Assembly (NCBI GenBank): GCA_964642165.1
Contig: CAZXOC010000110.1
Location: forward strand, 1-21,909
Source: CAYRVX01 sp964642165
GTDB lineage: Bacteria > Planctomycetota > Phycisphaerae > SM23-33
Length of the DNA: 21,909 bases
Direction: 5' to 3'
The notes under the pieces were generated by a model. The model saw only the letters and a program-made list of their open reading frames with translations. It searched no databases and was not told where the DNA came from. This document shows positions 14,244 to 21,848 of this stretch, one piece after another. A program made the position numbers and the translations under genes. Position 1 is the stretch's first letter, and every line of letters begins with the position of its first letter.

Positions 14244-15386
14244 TCAACCGGCGAGACCCTCGTAGACTTCCTCGATCCGCGCGACCATCCGCCGGTGGTC
14301 GAACCGCTCGCGGCAGCGCTCGCGCCCCGCGGCGCCGAGCCGGTCGCGAAGCTCCCTCGAGCCCGCCAGCGTCTCGATGGCCAGGTGCAGGCCCGCGACG
14401 TCCCTCGGCGGCAGCAGGATGCCCGTCTCGCTGTCCACGACCTCCCGCGCCCCGTCGACGTCGAAGCTGACGACCGGCTTGCCCGCCAGCATCGCCTGGG
14501 GCAGCGCCCGCGCCAGGCCCTCCCGCAGCGAGCAGTGCACCACGATGTCGCTGGCGTGCAGCGCGGGGGGGATCTGCTCCGGATCGACCAGCCCCGTCAG
14601 GCGGAACCGCCGGGCCAGCTTCGCCTCGGCGATCTGCGCCTCGATCCGCCGGCGCCACGCGCCGTCCCCCACGAAGCAGAAGTGCACGTGGTCGTCGTCG
14701 AGCCGCTCCGCCGCCGCCAGGAGGAACTCGTGCCCCTTCAGCTCCGCCAGGCGCGACACCTGCGTGACGAGCACGGCCCCGGCGGGGAGCTTCATCGCCG
14801 CACGGAAGGCGTCCGCCTCGGGCGGGCGCGAAAGGAACGGCTCGACCTCCATGCCGCTGTAGATGGTCGTGTACTGCTCCGGCCGCCCGACACCCGCCGC
14901 CAGGGCCTGCTGCGTCATCGCGTCGGCCACCGAGATCAGCGCGTCGCTACGTCCGGCCGCACGCCGCTCCAGGGCGACGTACAGCCGGTGGCGCCAGCGC
15001 GATTGGTAGGGATGGAACGGCAGGCCGTGGACCGTGTGCACGACCCGCATCCCCCCGAGCTGCGCCGCCGCCTTGCGGGCCAGGATGCCCGCCTTGGACG
15101 AGTGCGAGTGCATCACGTCCGGGCGAATCTCCGCCAGGAGCCGCCGCAGCTCGCGACCCGCCGCCCGGTCCCGCAGCGGATGGATCTCGCGCCGCAGGGC
15201 GTCGACGACGATCACGCGGTAGCCGCCCTCGCGCGCCCGGTCCATGAGCTGGCCTTCCGGCCCGAGCGGCGGGCCCGTGATGAGCGTCACCTCGTGCCCG
15301 CGCGCGTGGAGGCCCTCGCAGGTCAGCAGCGTGTTCTCCTGCGCCCCGCCGAGGATCATCCGCGTGATGACGTGACAGACCCGCAT
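14244..15386 (-). CDS. family 4 glycosyltransferase (GT-B fold)
   Basis: A 380-residue cytosolic or membrane-associated retaining glycosyltransferase. The N-terminal GT4-type domain begins MRVCHVITRMILGGAQENTLL and contains a HSHSSKAG loop near residue 98. The C-terminal glycosyl_transf_1 domain has the SRLAELKGHEFLL and REGLARALPQAM motifs. The second Glu of the EX7E motif is replaced by Gln (EGLARALPQ), a variant I have seen in GT4 proteins. Donor and acceptor cannot be told from sequence; a cell-surface polysaccharide is a fair guess. The start is ATG 15386 because GAAGG lies seven bases upstream; the ATG two codons earlier (15392) has no room for a ribosome site. No other polysaccharide genes are adjacent. 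Confidence 0.9.
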   Translation of the reverse strand: MRVCHVITRMILGGAQENTLLTCEGLHARGHEVTLITGPPLGPEGQLMDRAREGGYRVIVVDALRREIHPLRDRAAGRELRRLLAEIRPDVMHSHSSKAGILARKAAAQLGGMRVVHTVHGLPFHPYQSRWRHRLYVALERRAAGRSDALISVADAMTQQALAAGVGRPEQYTTIYSGMEVEPFLSRPPEADAFRAAMKLPAGAVLVTQVSRLAELKGHEFLLAAAERLDDDHVHFCFVGDGAWRRRIEAQIAEAKLARRFRLTGLVDPEQIPPALHASDIVVHCSLREGLARALPQAMLAGKPVVSFDVDGAREVVDSETGILLPPRDVAGLHLAIETLAGSRELRDRLGAAGRERCRERFDHRRMVARIEEVYEGLAG

Positions 15387-15605
15387 GGGCATACCTTCGC
15401 GGCGGACCCCCGATGCGTCAAGCTCGTCGCGCGGGCGGCCCGGCAAGTGACCGCCCAGCACGTGCGGGGGACAAGGGACAGGGTGTGCCGCAATCAGCCG
15501 GCGCCGTCGCCGGGAGAACCCACTCCGGGGGAGCGCCCAGTCCGCCCGGGTCAGGTCAACCGCCCCCCCCGGCTGCTCTCCGCGGCTACTTCGGCGATCC
15601 GGTCC

Positions 15606-15935
15606 TCATCGGGCATAGAGTTCCACCCCTTCGCGAACGGCCGGCCATTCGATCGTCCCGACGACCTCCTTGCGCCATGCGAAGTCCTCCGGGCGGGTCA
15701 CGATAACGTCCTTGGGAACGCGGAAGTCCTCCAGCGCCGCGCGGAGATCCAGTTGCTTCTGGCGTTTGGATCCCTCGACGGGCATGACGACCAACAGGTC
15801 CACGTCGCTGTCGCCGCCCGCATCGCCGCGGGCGTGCGAACCGAACAGAATGATCCTCTCGGGTTCGAACTGCTCGACGAGCCGGCGAACCATTGCCTGG
15901 ATCATCTTCGAAACCGGCTTCTTCCGTCCCGCCAT
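15606..15935 (-). CDS. MNT-type minimal nucleotidyltransferase
   Basis: A 109-residue protein of the DNA polymerase beta-like nucleotidyltransferase family. It has the signature FGSHARGDAGGDSDVDLLVV (Gly32-Ser33, Asp44, Asp46) and a possible third acidic residue, Asp76 (KDVIVT). In HEPN/MNT toxin-antitoxin pairs the MNT protein neutralises the HEPN ribonuclease by AMPylation. Here no HEPN gene is recognisable on either side, so it is an orphan or acts elsewhere. ATG 15935 follows GGAG at suitable spacing. It is divergent from murJ, with a 228-base gap. The 219 bases from its stop to the glycosyltransferase start hold no supported gene. Confidence 0.85.
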   Translation of the reverse strand: MAGRKKPVSKMIQAMVRRLVEQFEPERIILFGSHARGDAGGDSDVDLLVVMPVEGSKRQKQLDLRAALEDFRVPKDVIVTRPEDFAWRKEVVGTIEWPAVREGVELYAR

Positions 15936-16128
15936 CGTCGCTCTCCGCCACGTCGGCGGGCCAGCCGCCTTACGTCAAGCGGCTGCGCCTGCCGGCTAGC
16001 CGCAGCATACAACACCGAGGGGGCGTGGGCCAGACGCGCGCCGAGGGGGCGCGGCCGTTTCCCGTCCTCGCTCGGACTCGAGCCCCGGAGCGGCACCGCC
16101 ACGCGGAGGCGGGCGGCGTGCTTGCCTC

Positions 16129-16157
16129 TTTCCGGGCCGCCGGGAGAACGCCATAAT
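16129..16157 (+). promoter_or_regulatory. candidate promoter of murJ
   Basis: -10 CATAAT (16152-16157), with TTTCCG 17 bases upstream as a weak -35 (16129-16134). The GTG start codon lies only six bases after the -10, so transcription would begin at or next to the start codon. Confidence 0.5.
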
Positions 16158-16163
16158 GCCCGC

Positions 16164-17798
16164 GTGGTGGAGAGTCCTTCGGAGAACGGAAGCTCCCGGA
16201 GCGAAGAGGAGCACTTCTTCGGGGCCGCGAGGGTCGTCGCGGGCCTGACGATGGCGTCGCGCGTGCTGGGGCTGCTGCGCGACATGGTGCTCGTCCCGCT
16301 CGGCCGGGCCATGGTCGCCGACGCGTTCTGGGTCGCCTTCAGCGTGCCGCACCTGTTCCGCCGCCTCTTCGGCGAGGGGGCCTTGTCGGCGGCGTTCATC
16401 CCCGTCTTCACCGAGGCCGCCGAGACCCAGGGCTGGGACCGCGCCCGCAAGGTGCTGGCCAACACCGCCGGGTGGCTGGCGCTGGTGCTGAGCGGGCTGG
16501 TCGTGCTGATCGAGCTGGGGCTGCTGCTTTGGCTGCTCGCCGCGCCGGGCGAGGCCAAACGCCAGCTCACGCTCCAGTTCACCATGCTGATGCTGCCGTT
16601 CATGTTCTTCATCTGCATGCTCGCGCTGGCCTCGGCGGCGCTGAACAGCCGGGGGCACTTCGCCTATCCCGCCGCGGCGCCGATCATCCTGAACGTCGGC
16701 CTGATCGCGTTCGGCTGGTGGATCGCGCCCGCCCTGGGGCGCAGCGACGCCGAGCAACTGGCGATCGTCGGCGTCGGCGTGGTCGTGTGCAGCGTCGTCC
16801 AGTTCGCCGGGGCGCTCGTGCTGATCCGCAGGGCGCGCCTCGCCGGACGCTGGACGCTGCGCCCGGTGCTGCCCGAGATCAAGCAGATCGCCCTCCGCAT
16901 GGCCCCGACGGTGGTGCCGCTGGGCATGGTGCAGCTCAGCGACCTGTTCGGTCGCCTGATCGCCCTGGGCTGCACCCGCAGCGAGGCGAACCCGAACCTG
17001 CCGCTGTGGCCGGGCGTGGTCCGCTGCCACTACGGGGCCGGACGCCTCTACCAACTGCCCCTGGGCGTGCTGGCCATCTCCATCGCAACGGTGGTCTTCC
17101 CGCTGCTGAGCCGCTGCGTCGCGCGGGACGACAAGGCCGCCCTGCGCGAGGTGCTGAACCGGGCGCTGCGGCTGTGCCTGTTCCTGGGGATCCCCTCCGG
17201 CGTGGGGCTGCTGCTGCTGGCCCGCCCGACCATCGCGCTGATCTTCCAGCGCGGGCAGTTCACCGCCTTCGACACGGTCCGCGCGGCGGGCATGCTCCAG
17301 ATGTACTGCCTGGCGATGCCGGCCTACTTCTGCATGCACGTCCTCCTGCGGGCCTTCTTCGCGCGGAAGGACACGCGCACGCCGATGGTCACGTCGGCGG
17401 CGCTGGCCGTCCTGAACGTGCTGCTGGTCCTGGGCGGCATCTTCACGCCGCTGAAGTCCGCCGCGCTGGGGGCGGCGACGGCCGCCACGGCCACGCTCAA
17501 CACCATCGTCCTCGCCTGGATCCTGCACCGGCAGGTCGGCCAACTGGGCTGGCGGAAGCTGCTGCGCTCGACGGCGCGCGTGACGGCTGCGACGCTCGTG
17601 ATGGGCGCCGCCGTCCTGGCGGCGCGATGGGCCCTGGAGTCGCTCGCCGTGCCTCGCTTGGCGACGCTCGTCGCCTGCGTCGTCGTCGGCGCCGGGGCGT
17701 TCGCCGCCGCCGCGTTCGCCCTGCGATGCCCCGAGCTCCGCGAGCTGCGCCGCCGCGCACCCGGGAACTCCGGGGGCGATTCCGCTACAATGAGCTGA
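16164..17798 (+). CDS. murJ: lipid II flippase (MVF/MOP superfamily)
   Basis: A 544-residue polytopic inner-membrane protein with about 14 hydrophobic segments. MurJ moves the peptidoglycan precursor lipid II from the cytosolic to the outer leaflet. The N-terminal hallmark region is visible: LTMASRVLGLLRDMVL (Arg33, Arg39-Asp40), DAFWVAF (Asp53), then LFRRLFGEGALSAAFIPVF near 65-82. These match the conserved MurJ positions. Length is typical. The start is GTG 16164 or 16167, the only start codons that keep the N-terminal helix complete; there is no Shine-Dalgarno, and a -10 sits six bases upstream, so translation is probably leaderless. Residues 1-17 are a hydrophilic, Ser/Glu-rich extension. 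The nadA promoter overlaps the gene's last codons. Confidence 0.93.
   Translation: MVESPSENGSSRSEEEHFFGAARVVAGLTMASRVLGLLRDMVLVPLGRAMVADAFWVAFSVPHLFRRLFGEGALSAAFIPVFTEAAETQGWDRARKVLANTAGWLALVLSGLVVLIELGLLLWLLAAPGEAKRQLTLQFTMLMLPFMFFICMLALASAALNSRGHFAYPAAAPIILNVGLIAFGWWIAPALGRSDAEQLAIVGVGVVVCSVVQFAGALVLIRRARLAGRWTLRPVLPEIKQIALRMAPTVVPLGMVQLSDLFGRLIALGCTRSEANPNLPLWPGVVRCHYGAGRLYQLPLGVLAISIATVVFPLLSRCVARDDKAALREVLNRALRLCLFLGIPSGVGLLLLARPTIALIFQRGQFTAFDTVRAAGMLQMYCLAMPAYFCMHVLLRAFFARKDTRTPMVTSAALAVLNVLLVLGGIFTPLKSAALGAATAATATLNTIVLAWILHRQVGQLGWRKLLRSTARVTAATLVMGAAVLAARWALESLAVPRLATLVACVVVGAGAFAAAAFALRCPELRELRRRAPGNSGGDSATMS
17786..17791 (+). promoter_or_regulatory. -10 element upstream of nadA
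   Basis: TACAAT at 17786-17791 inside CGCTACAATG (17783-17792), overlapping the murJ 3' end. The identical 10-mer precedes leuD. The -35 is not recognisable. nadA starts at 17829, 37 bases downstream. Confidence 0.5.
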
Positions 17799-17828
17799 CC
17801 CGGCATCCATCCGGCGGAAGCGAGGGCC

Positions 17829-18965
17829 ATGGCGCTACAGACCCCACTGCCCGAGGCGTACGCGGAGATCGACACCGGCGAGTGCCGGAGGCGCATCGCC
17901 GAGCGCAAGAGCCGCCTCGGCGAGCGCGTGTGCGTTCTCGGCCATCACTACCAGCGCGACGAGGTGATCGAGTTCGCCGACTTCACGGGCGACAGCCTGA
18001 AGCTCTCGCGCCTGGCGGCCGAACAGACCGCGGCGAGGTACATCGTCTTCTGCGGCGTGCATTTCATGGCCGAATCGGCGGACGTCCTGTCGGCGCCGGA
18101 CCAGGCGGTGATCCTGCCTCACATCCAAGCCGGCTGCGAGATGGCGGACATGGCCGACGAGGCGGGCGTGGCCGCGGCGCTCGATGAGCTGGGTCGGCTC
18201 ACCGAGGCTCGCGTCGTGCCGGTCACGTACGTGAATTCCTCGGCGGCGATCAAGGCGGTCACCGGGCGCGCGGGCGGAGCGTGCTGCACGTCCAGCAACG
18301 TGCGGAACGTCTTCCGCTGGGCCCTGGCACCCGTCGCCGAGGGCGGCGCCGGCGGCGAGAAGGTCCTGTGCATCCCGGACCAGCACCTGGGGCGGAACAC
18401 GGCCGTCGCCATGGGCTACGGCGAGGACGACTGCGTCGTGTACGACCCGGACCTGGCGAACGGGGGCCTGTCGGCCGCGGACGTCGAGAGCGCCACCTTC
18501 CTCCTCTGGAAGGGCCACTGCTACGTGCACCAGAAGTTCACGCCGCAGCACGTGGAGGCGGTCCGGCGGCGGCACCCGGGCATTCGCGTGATCGTCCATC
18601 CCGAGTGCCCGCGGGAGGTGGTCCGCCTGGCCGACGCGTCGGGCAGCACGGAGCAGATCCTCCGCGCCGTGGCGGGCGCCCGGGCGGGCACGAGCTGGGC
18701 GATCGGCACGGAGAGCAACCTGGTCAACCGCCTGGCGCGGCGCTACCCGGACCGGTTTGTCCGCCTGCTCGCCGACGCGCCGGCCCTGTGCGGCATGATG
18801 GCGCGCATCGACCTGCCGCACCTGCTGTGGGTGCTGGACTGCCTCGCCGAAGGCCGCGTCGTCAACCGCGTCTCCGTGCCAGCGGACGCCGCCGCCGGCG
18901 CGCGCGCGGCGCTGGACCGCATGATCGCCATCAAGGCCGTCCGCGACACCACGCCGGGGCGGTGA
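17829..18965 (+). CDS. nadA: quinolinate synthase A
   Basis: Condenses iminoaspartate with dihydroxyacetone phosphate to quinolinate in de novo NAD synthesis. It is a 378-residue cytosolic [4Fe-4S] enzyme with three pseudo-repeated domains. Predicted cluster ligands are Cys103 (QAGCEMAD), Cys231 (WKGHCYVHQ) and Cys321 (ALCGMM). Substrate-binding motifs are GHHYQRDEV (38-46), FTGDSL (52-57), TYVNSSAAIK (133-142), SSNV (155-158), HPECPREV (257-264) and GTESNLV (293-299). The start ATG 17829 has GCGAGG close upstream. nadB and nadC are not in the window, so NAD genes are scattered. Length is above the 300-350 usual for many NadA proteins, as expected for the long form. Confidence 0.96.
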   Translation: MALQTPLPEAYAEIDTGECRRRIAERKSRLGERVCVLGHHYQRDEVIEFADFTGDSLKLSRLAAEQTAARYIVFCGVHFMAESADVLSAPDQAVILPHIQAGCEMADMADEAGVAAALDELGRLTEARVVPVTYVNSSAAIKAVTGRAGGACCTSSNVRNVFRWALAPVAEGGAGGEKVLCIPDQHLGRNTAVAMGYGEDDCVVYDPDLANGGLSAADVESATFLLWKGHCYVHQKFTPQHVEAVRRRHPGIRVIVHPECPREVVRLADASGSTEQILRAVAGARAGTSWAIGTESNLVNRLARRYPDRFVRLLADAPALCGMMARIDLPHLLWVLDCLAEGRVVNRVSVPADAAAGARAALDRMIAIKAVRDTTPGR

Positions 18966-19081
18966 GCCGCCGGGCGGGTGCCTCTCGGGCGAATCGCTCT
19001 CATGCCCTGACCCCTTCCTGCCGATAGAGCGAAATGTCCGGGTCCCTGCGGCCGGCGGGACGCGAGCCGAAAGGAGCGGCC

Positions 19082-19486
19082 ATGTCTATGAAGGTGCTTG
19101 TCGTCGAGCCCGATTGGCGCTTCGCGCGGATGGCGACGGACTATCTCGAGTCCCACGCGCACCTGGTGGTCTCCGAGACGCGCCTCGACAGCGCGCTGGA
19201 GCGGGCCGCGCACTGGCAGCCGGACCTCGTGATCGTCGCGGCGGAAGTGGCCGAAGACGGCTTCGTCAAGCTGCTGATGGAGGCCTGCCCTCGACCGGCC
19301 GTGCTGGTCACCGGCTGGCTCGACCGCTACGACATCGCCTGGCGGGCTTGGCAGCACGGGGGCGACGAGCTGCTGATGAAGCCCGTCTTCCACACCGACG
19401 AGTTGCACGAGGCGATCGTGACGGCGCTGGAGAACGCGGCGGCGGGCGCGCGGCGCCTCGGCCGCACCAAGGCGGCCTCCGCCTGA
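19082..19486 (+). CDS. stand-alone receiver-like protein lacking the phospho-acceptor Asp
   Basis: 134 residues with the CheY-type receiver fold pattern: MKVLVVEPDWRFARMATDYL (beta1/alpha1), PDLVIVAAEVAEDGF (beta3), AVLVTGW (beta4, Thr77) and ELLMKPVFHTDEL (beta5, Lys100). In an ordinary receiver the phospho-acceptor Asp follows PDLVIV; here it is Ala53. The acidic pair is Glu9-Pro10. Phosphorylation by the usual route is therefore unlikely, and the domain may act as a constitutive binding module (pseudo-receiver). There is no output domain. The start is ATG 19082 with AAAGGAG six bases upstream. It follows nadA by 116 bases and is closed by a terminator. Confidence 0.82.
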   Translation: MSMKVLVVEPDWRFARMATDYLESHAHLVVSETRLDSALERAAHWQPDLVIVAAEVAEDGFVKLLMEACPRPAVLVTGWLDRYDIAWRAWQHGGDELLMKPVFHTDELHEAIVTALENAAAGARRLGRTKAASA

Positions 19487-19523
19487 CCCCCGACCGCCGG
19501 ATCGCATCGGATCGGCCCTTCCC

Positions 19524-19551
19524 AGCCCGCGGCGCATCGCGGGCTTTCTTC
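19524..19551 (+). terminator. intrinsic terminator after the pseudo-receiver gene
   Basis: Perfect 8-bp GC-rich stem AGCCCGCG (19524-19531) / CGCGGGCT (19538-19545), six-base loop, followed by TTCTTCT. It lies 37 bases after the stop codon. It is the best rho-independent terminator in the window. Confidence 0.75.
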
Positions 19552-19622
19552 TGCGCCCGCTTTGGCCTTGCCCGCCGCCGGACGCGCCCATACACTCCCG
19601 CCGACGAAAGGCGGAAGCACGC

Positions 19623-19856
19623 ATGGTCGGTCCGATCCTCATCGCTGTTGGGGCCGTGTTGATGATCGCCGGCCTGGTCACGCTGGGCGGGTGGGTCGGC
19701 GGCAGGACCGGCCGCCTCGGGCGATCGGTCGCCGACCGGGTCGGCAATTCCAAGACCGACCGGCAGCTGCTCGGCCTGTACTTCGTCGTCCTGGTGCTCG
19801 CGCCGCTGGTGGGCGGGGCGCTTCTGATCGCGTTCGGGCTGCTGCACGTCGGCTGA
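19623..19856 (+). CDS. small two-helix membrane protein, unknown function
   Basis: 77 residues. Predicted TM helices at about 3-24 (GPILIAVGAVLMIAGLVTL) and 50-72 (LGLYFVVLVLAPLVGGALL), joined by a basic, glycine-rich loop GGRTGRLGRSV. Both termini are short. The coding call rests on a plausible ribosome site (AAAGGCGGAAG) ahead of ATG 19623, a clear hydrophobic pattern and its position between a terminator and a promoter. I do not recognise a family. It could be a minor membrane accessory protein; no link to leuD is implied by the sequence. Confidence 0.65.
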   Translation: MVGPILIAVGAVLMIAGLVTLGGWVGGRTGRLGRSVADRVGNSKTDRQLLGLYFVVLVLAPLVGGALLIAFGLLHVG

Positions 19857-19893
19857 CGGGGCGCGCCGCGGCCTTTCGGGCGGGGCGGCTCCA

Positions 19894-19903
19894 CGCTACA
19901 ATG
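19894..19903 (+). promoter_or_regulatory. -10 element upstream of leuD
   Basis: CGCTACAATG at 19894-19903, with -10 TACAAT at 19897-19902. Identical to the nadA box. A TTTCGG 17 bases upstream (19874-19879) is a poor -35. The start codon of leuD is at 19949. Confidence 0.5.
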
Positions 19904-19948
19904 CTCCCCGCCTGCCGTCGAGCGTGGCAGGGCGAGAGGCACGAGGCG

Positions 19949-20515
19949 ATGGAACAGGTCATCCGAGGCAAGGCGTTCGTCGTCGGCGACAACATCGACA
20001 CCGACCAGATCATCCCGGCGCAGTACCTGAGCTACAATCCGGCCGATCCCGAGGAGCGCAAGTACTTCGGGAAGTACGCCTTGAGCGGCGTGCCGGCGGG
20101 GCAGTCGGGGCTGCCCGACGGGCGGGTGCCTTTCGTCGCCGACGGCGAGCTCACCAGCGACTTCGCGGTGGTCGTCGGTGGGCGGAACTTCGGCTGCGGC
20201 AGCTCGCGCGAGCACGCGCCGCTGGCCCTGGCGCAGGCCGGCGTCCGCGCCGTCGTCGCCGGAAGCTACGCCCGCATCTTCTACCGCAACAGCATCAACG
20301 GGGCCTACCTCGTGCCCCTGGAGACGGCCGAATGGCTCGTCGACGACGTCGCCACCGGCGACGACGTCCAGGTCGACCTGGCGGCCGGCGAACTGAGAAA
20401 CCTCACCCGCGCGAAAACCCACCCGTTGAAGGACCTGGGCGACGTCGCCGACATCGTCGCCGCCGGCGGCATCTTCGAATACGCCCGGCAGTCCGGCCTG
20501 CTCGAACCGCGATGA
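19949..20515 (+). CDS. leuD: 3-isopropylmalate dehydratase small subunit
   Basis: The swivelling subunit of isopropylmalate isomerase, which pairs with LeuC to convert 2- to 3-isopropylmalate in leucine synthesis. 188 residues. It begins MEQVIRGKAFVVGDNIDTDQIIPAQYL and has the active-site loop GGRNFGCGSSREHAPLAL and the SYARIFYRNSINGAYLVPLE segment. This short type fits the bacterial/archaeal LeuD or homoaconitase-small-subunit group; the leucine role is the default but related 2-oxoacid chain-extension pathways are possible. ATG 19949 has AGAGG upstream. leuC, leuA and leuB are not in the window. The stop overlaps the start of the DUF167 gene (ATGA), suggesting translational coupling. Confidence 0.93.
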   Translation: MEQVIRGKAFVVGDNIDTDQIIPAQYLSYNPADPEERKYFGKYALSGVPAGQSGLPDGRVPFVADGELTSDFAVVVGGRNFGCGSSREHAPLALAQAGVRAVVAGSYARIFYRNSINGAYLVPLETAEWLVDDVATGDDVQVDLAAGELRNLTRAKTHPLKDLGDVADIVAAGGIFEYARQSGLLEPR

Positions 20516-20820
20516 AGGGCGCCGAGGATCTCGACATCCGGGCGGCCGACGGGGGGGCCATTCTGACCGTCAAGGTCGTGCCGGGCGCATCGCGCGACCA
20601 GGTCGCGGGCGTGCTGGGGGACGCGCTGAAGGTCGCCACCAGCGCCGCGCCCGAGAAGGGCAAGGCCAATGCCGCCGTCGCGAGGATCCTGGCGGAGGCC
20701 CTGGGCCTCGATCGCCGCGCCGTCCGCCTCCACGCCGGGCAGACCCGTCCGCGCAAGGAGTTCTTTCTGTCGGGCCTGACGCCCGAGGAGGTCCGCCAGC
20801 GGGTGCAGCGCTGCCGCTGA
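20512..20820 (+). CDS. DUF167 (YggU-family) protein
   Basis: 102 residues matching the DUF167 pattern: LTVKVVPGASRDQVAGV at 18-34, then ATSAAPEKGKANAAVARILAEALGL and HAGQTRPRKEFFL. This is a small conserved protein of unknown biochemical role with an alpha/beta fold, widespread in bacteria and archaea. Start ATG 20512 overlaps the leuD stop by four bases, so it is probably translated by coupling. The function stays unknown. Confidence 0.9.
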   Translation: MKGAEDLDIRAADGGAILTVKVVPGASRDQVAGVLGDALKVATSAAPEKGKANAAVARILAEALGLDRRAVRLHAGQTRPRKEFFLSGLTPEEVRQRVQRCR

Positions 20821-20990
20821 GGCCCCGCCCCGGCGGCGAGCGACCCGACGCCATCGCCTCGAGACGAAGCTTGACACCCGGGCGCCGGGCTCGTGTGCTC
20901 TGTTGGACGAGGCTTGCAGACGGCGTGGAGGATGCCCTGTTTCGGCCGGGCCGATCCATCGCGGATGCCTGCCGTCCTGTGGGGTACGCT

Positions 20991-21848
20991 TTGAGCGGTG
21001 CAACGCCTCCATCCAGTGACTGGCCCCAGCCGCCCGGCGGCGAGGCCCGCCCGACGCCCGATCCGCCCGCCCGGCCACCCGGGCAGGACGCGGCCCCGTT
21101 GCCGGCGCAGGACATCCCGATCCTCCAGCCGTCGCCGCCGCGCCAGGAGCCCCCGCCGATACCCATTCCGCCGGTGCAGGTCCCGCCGCCGCTGCCGCCC
21201 GCCGGCGGCGGCGCCCGAGCCAAGGCCCTCGGCGGCGCCTTGCCCCTCTACATCACGCTAATGGCCTTCAGCGCAGTCGCCATCCTCCTGCGCCAGACCG
21301 GGGCGCTGTCGGACACCGCGGCGATCCTCTTCCTGGACGTCAGCTTCTCCGTCGTCGTCCTGGTCTGGCTGATCAAGGAGTTCGGGCGCGTTCGGCCGAG
21401 CCTGGCCGGACTGGGCAAGCTGTGGTGGTCCCCGCTCGGCGTCGTCCTGGGCGGCATCACGTTCGCCGTGGCGATGGTGCTCGTGAAGTCCTTCATCGCC
21501 CTCGGGATCCCGGAAATCCGGCTGAGCGAGATGTTCCGTGAGGCCGGCTACGGGTGGACGACGGTCTTCCTGCTCATGTGCGTGCAGCCGGCGATCTTCG
21601 AGGAACTGGCCTTCCGCGGCGTGATCCTGGGGGCCCTTCAGGACGTGATGACGCCGCGCGAGGCGGTGCTCGTTTCGGCCCTGATGTTCATGCTGCTGCA
21701 CCTGGCCCCGGTGAACTTCCCCCACCTGCTGCTGATGGGGCTGGCGCTGGGCTACGTGCGCGTCCGCAGCGGATCGCTGTACCCGTGCATGCTGATGCAC
21801 CTCACGCACAACCTGCTGGTGGTGCTGACGGAGATGAAAGGGCTGTGA
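20991..21848 (+). CDS. CPBP-family intramembrane metalloprotease with proline-rich N-terminal tail
   Basis: About 285 residues. Residues 1-75 form a Pro-rich hydrophilic tail (SDWPQPPGG near 9-17, with PPPLPPAGGG near its end). Six to eight hydrophobic helices follow. The CPBP (Abi/CAAX-protease) motifs are present: FEELAFRG (Glu204-Glu205, Arg209), FMLLH (His237) and HLTHN (His270, Asn274), so catalysis is expected. Family members process prenylated or other membrane proteins, and some act in bacteriocin immunity; this one's role is unknown. The start is uncertain: TTG 20991 has GGGG six bases upstream, while the same frame stays open to TTG 20871 and includes a GTG at 20925. No neighbouring bacteriocin or prenylation gene is seen. 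Confidence 0.8.
   Translation: MSGATPPSSDWPQPPGGEARPTPDPPARPPGQDAAPLPAQDIPILQPSPPRQEPPPIPIPPVQVPPPLPPAGGGARAKALGGALPLYITLMAFSAVAILLRQTGALSDTAAILFLDVSFSVVVLVWLIKEFGRVRPSLAGLGKLWWSPLGVVLGGITFAVAMVLVKSFIALGIPEIRLSEMFREAGYGWTTVFLLMCVQPAIFEELAFRGVILGALQDVMTPREAVLVSALMFMLLHLAPVNFPHLLLMGLALGYVRVRSGSLYPCMLMHLTHNLLVVLTEMKGL

Noticed and set aside
15387..15425. TTGACG (minus strand, near 15416-15421) as a -35 for the glycosyltransferase
   Set aside because: No acceptable -10 at 16-18 bases; the sequence there is GAAGGT.
15387..15461. 25-residue N-terminal extension of the glycosyltransferase from GTG 15461
   Set aside because: The GT4 fold begins at MRVCHVITRM, and the GAAGG ribosome site favours ATG 15386.
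15540..15605. Short minus-strand frame starting inside the MNT 3' end, as a truncated HEPN partner
   Set aside because: Only 21 codons before a stop, crossing a run of eight C (15563-15570); no HEPN motif even if the run is frameshifted.
15996..17810. 604-codon minus-strand open frame opposite murJ
   Set aside because: Gln/Arg/His-rich antisense translation; murJ motifs on the plus strand are decisive.
20871..20899. TTGACA at 20871 as a -35 box or TTG start of the CPBP gene
   Set aside because: A perfect -35, but the -10 at 17 bases (TGTGCT) is only half matched; as a start it would add 40 residues with no family character. Left as an alternative.
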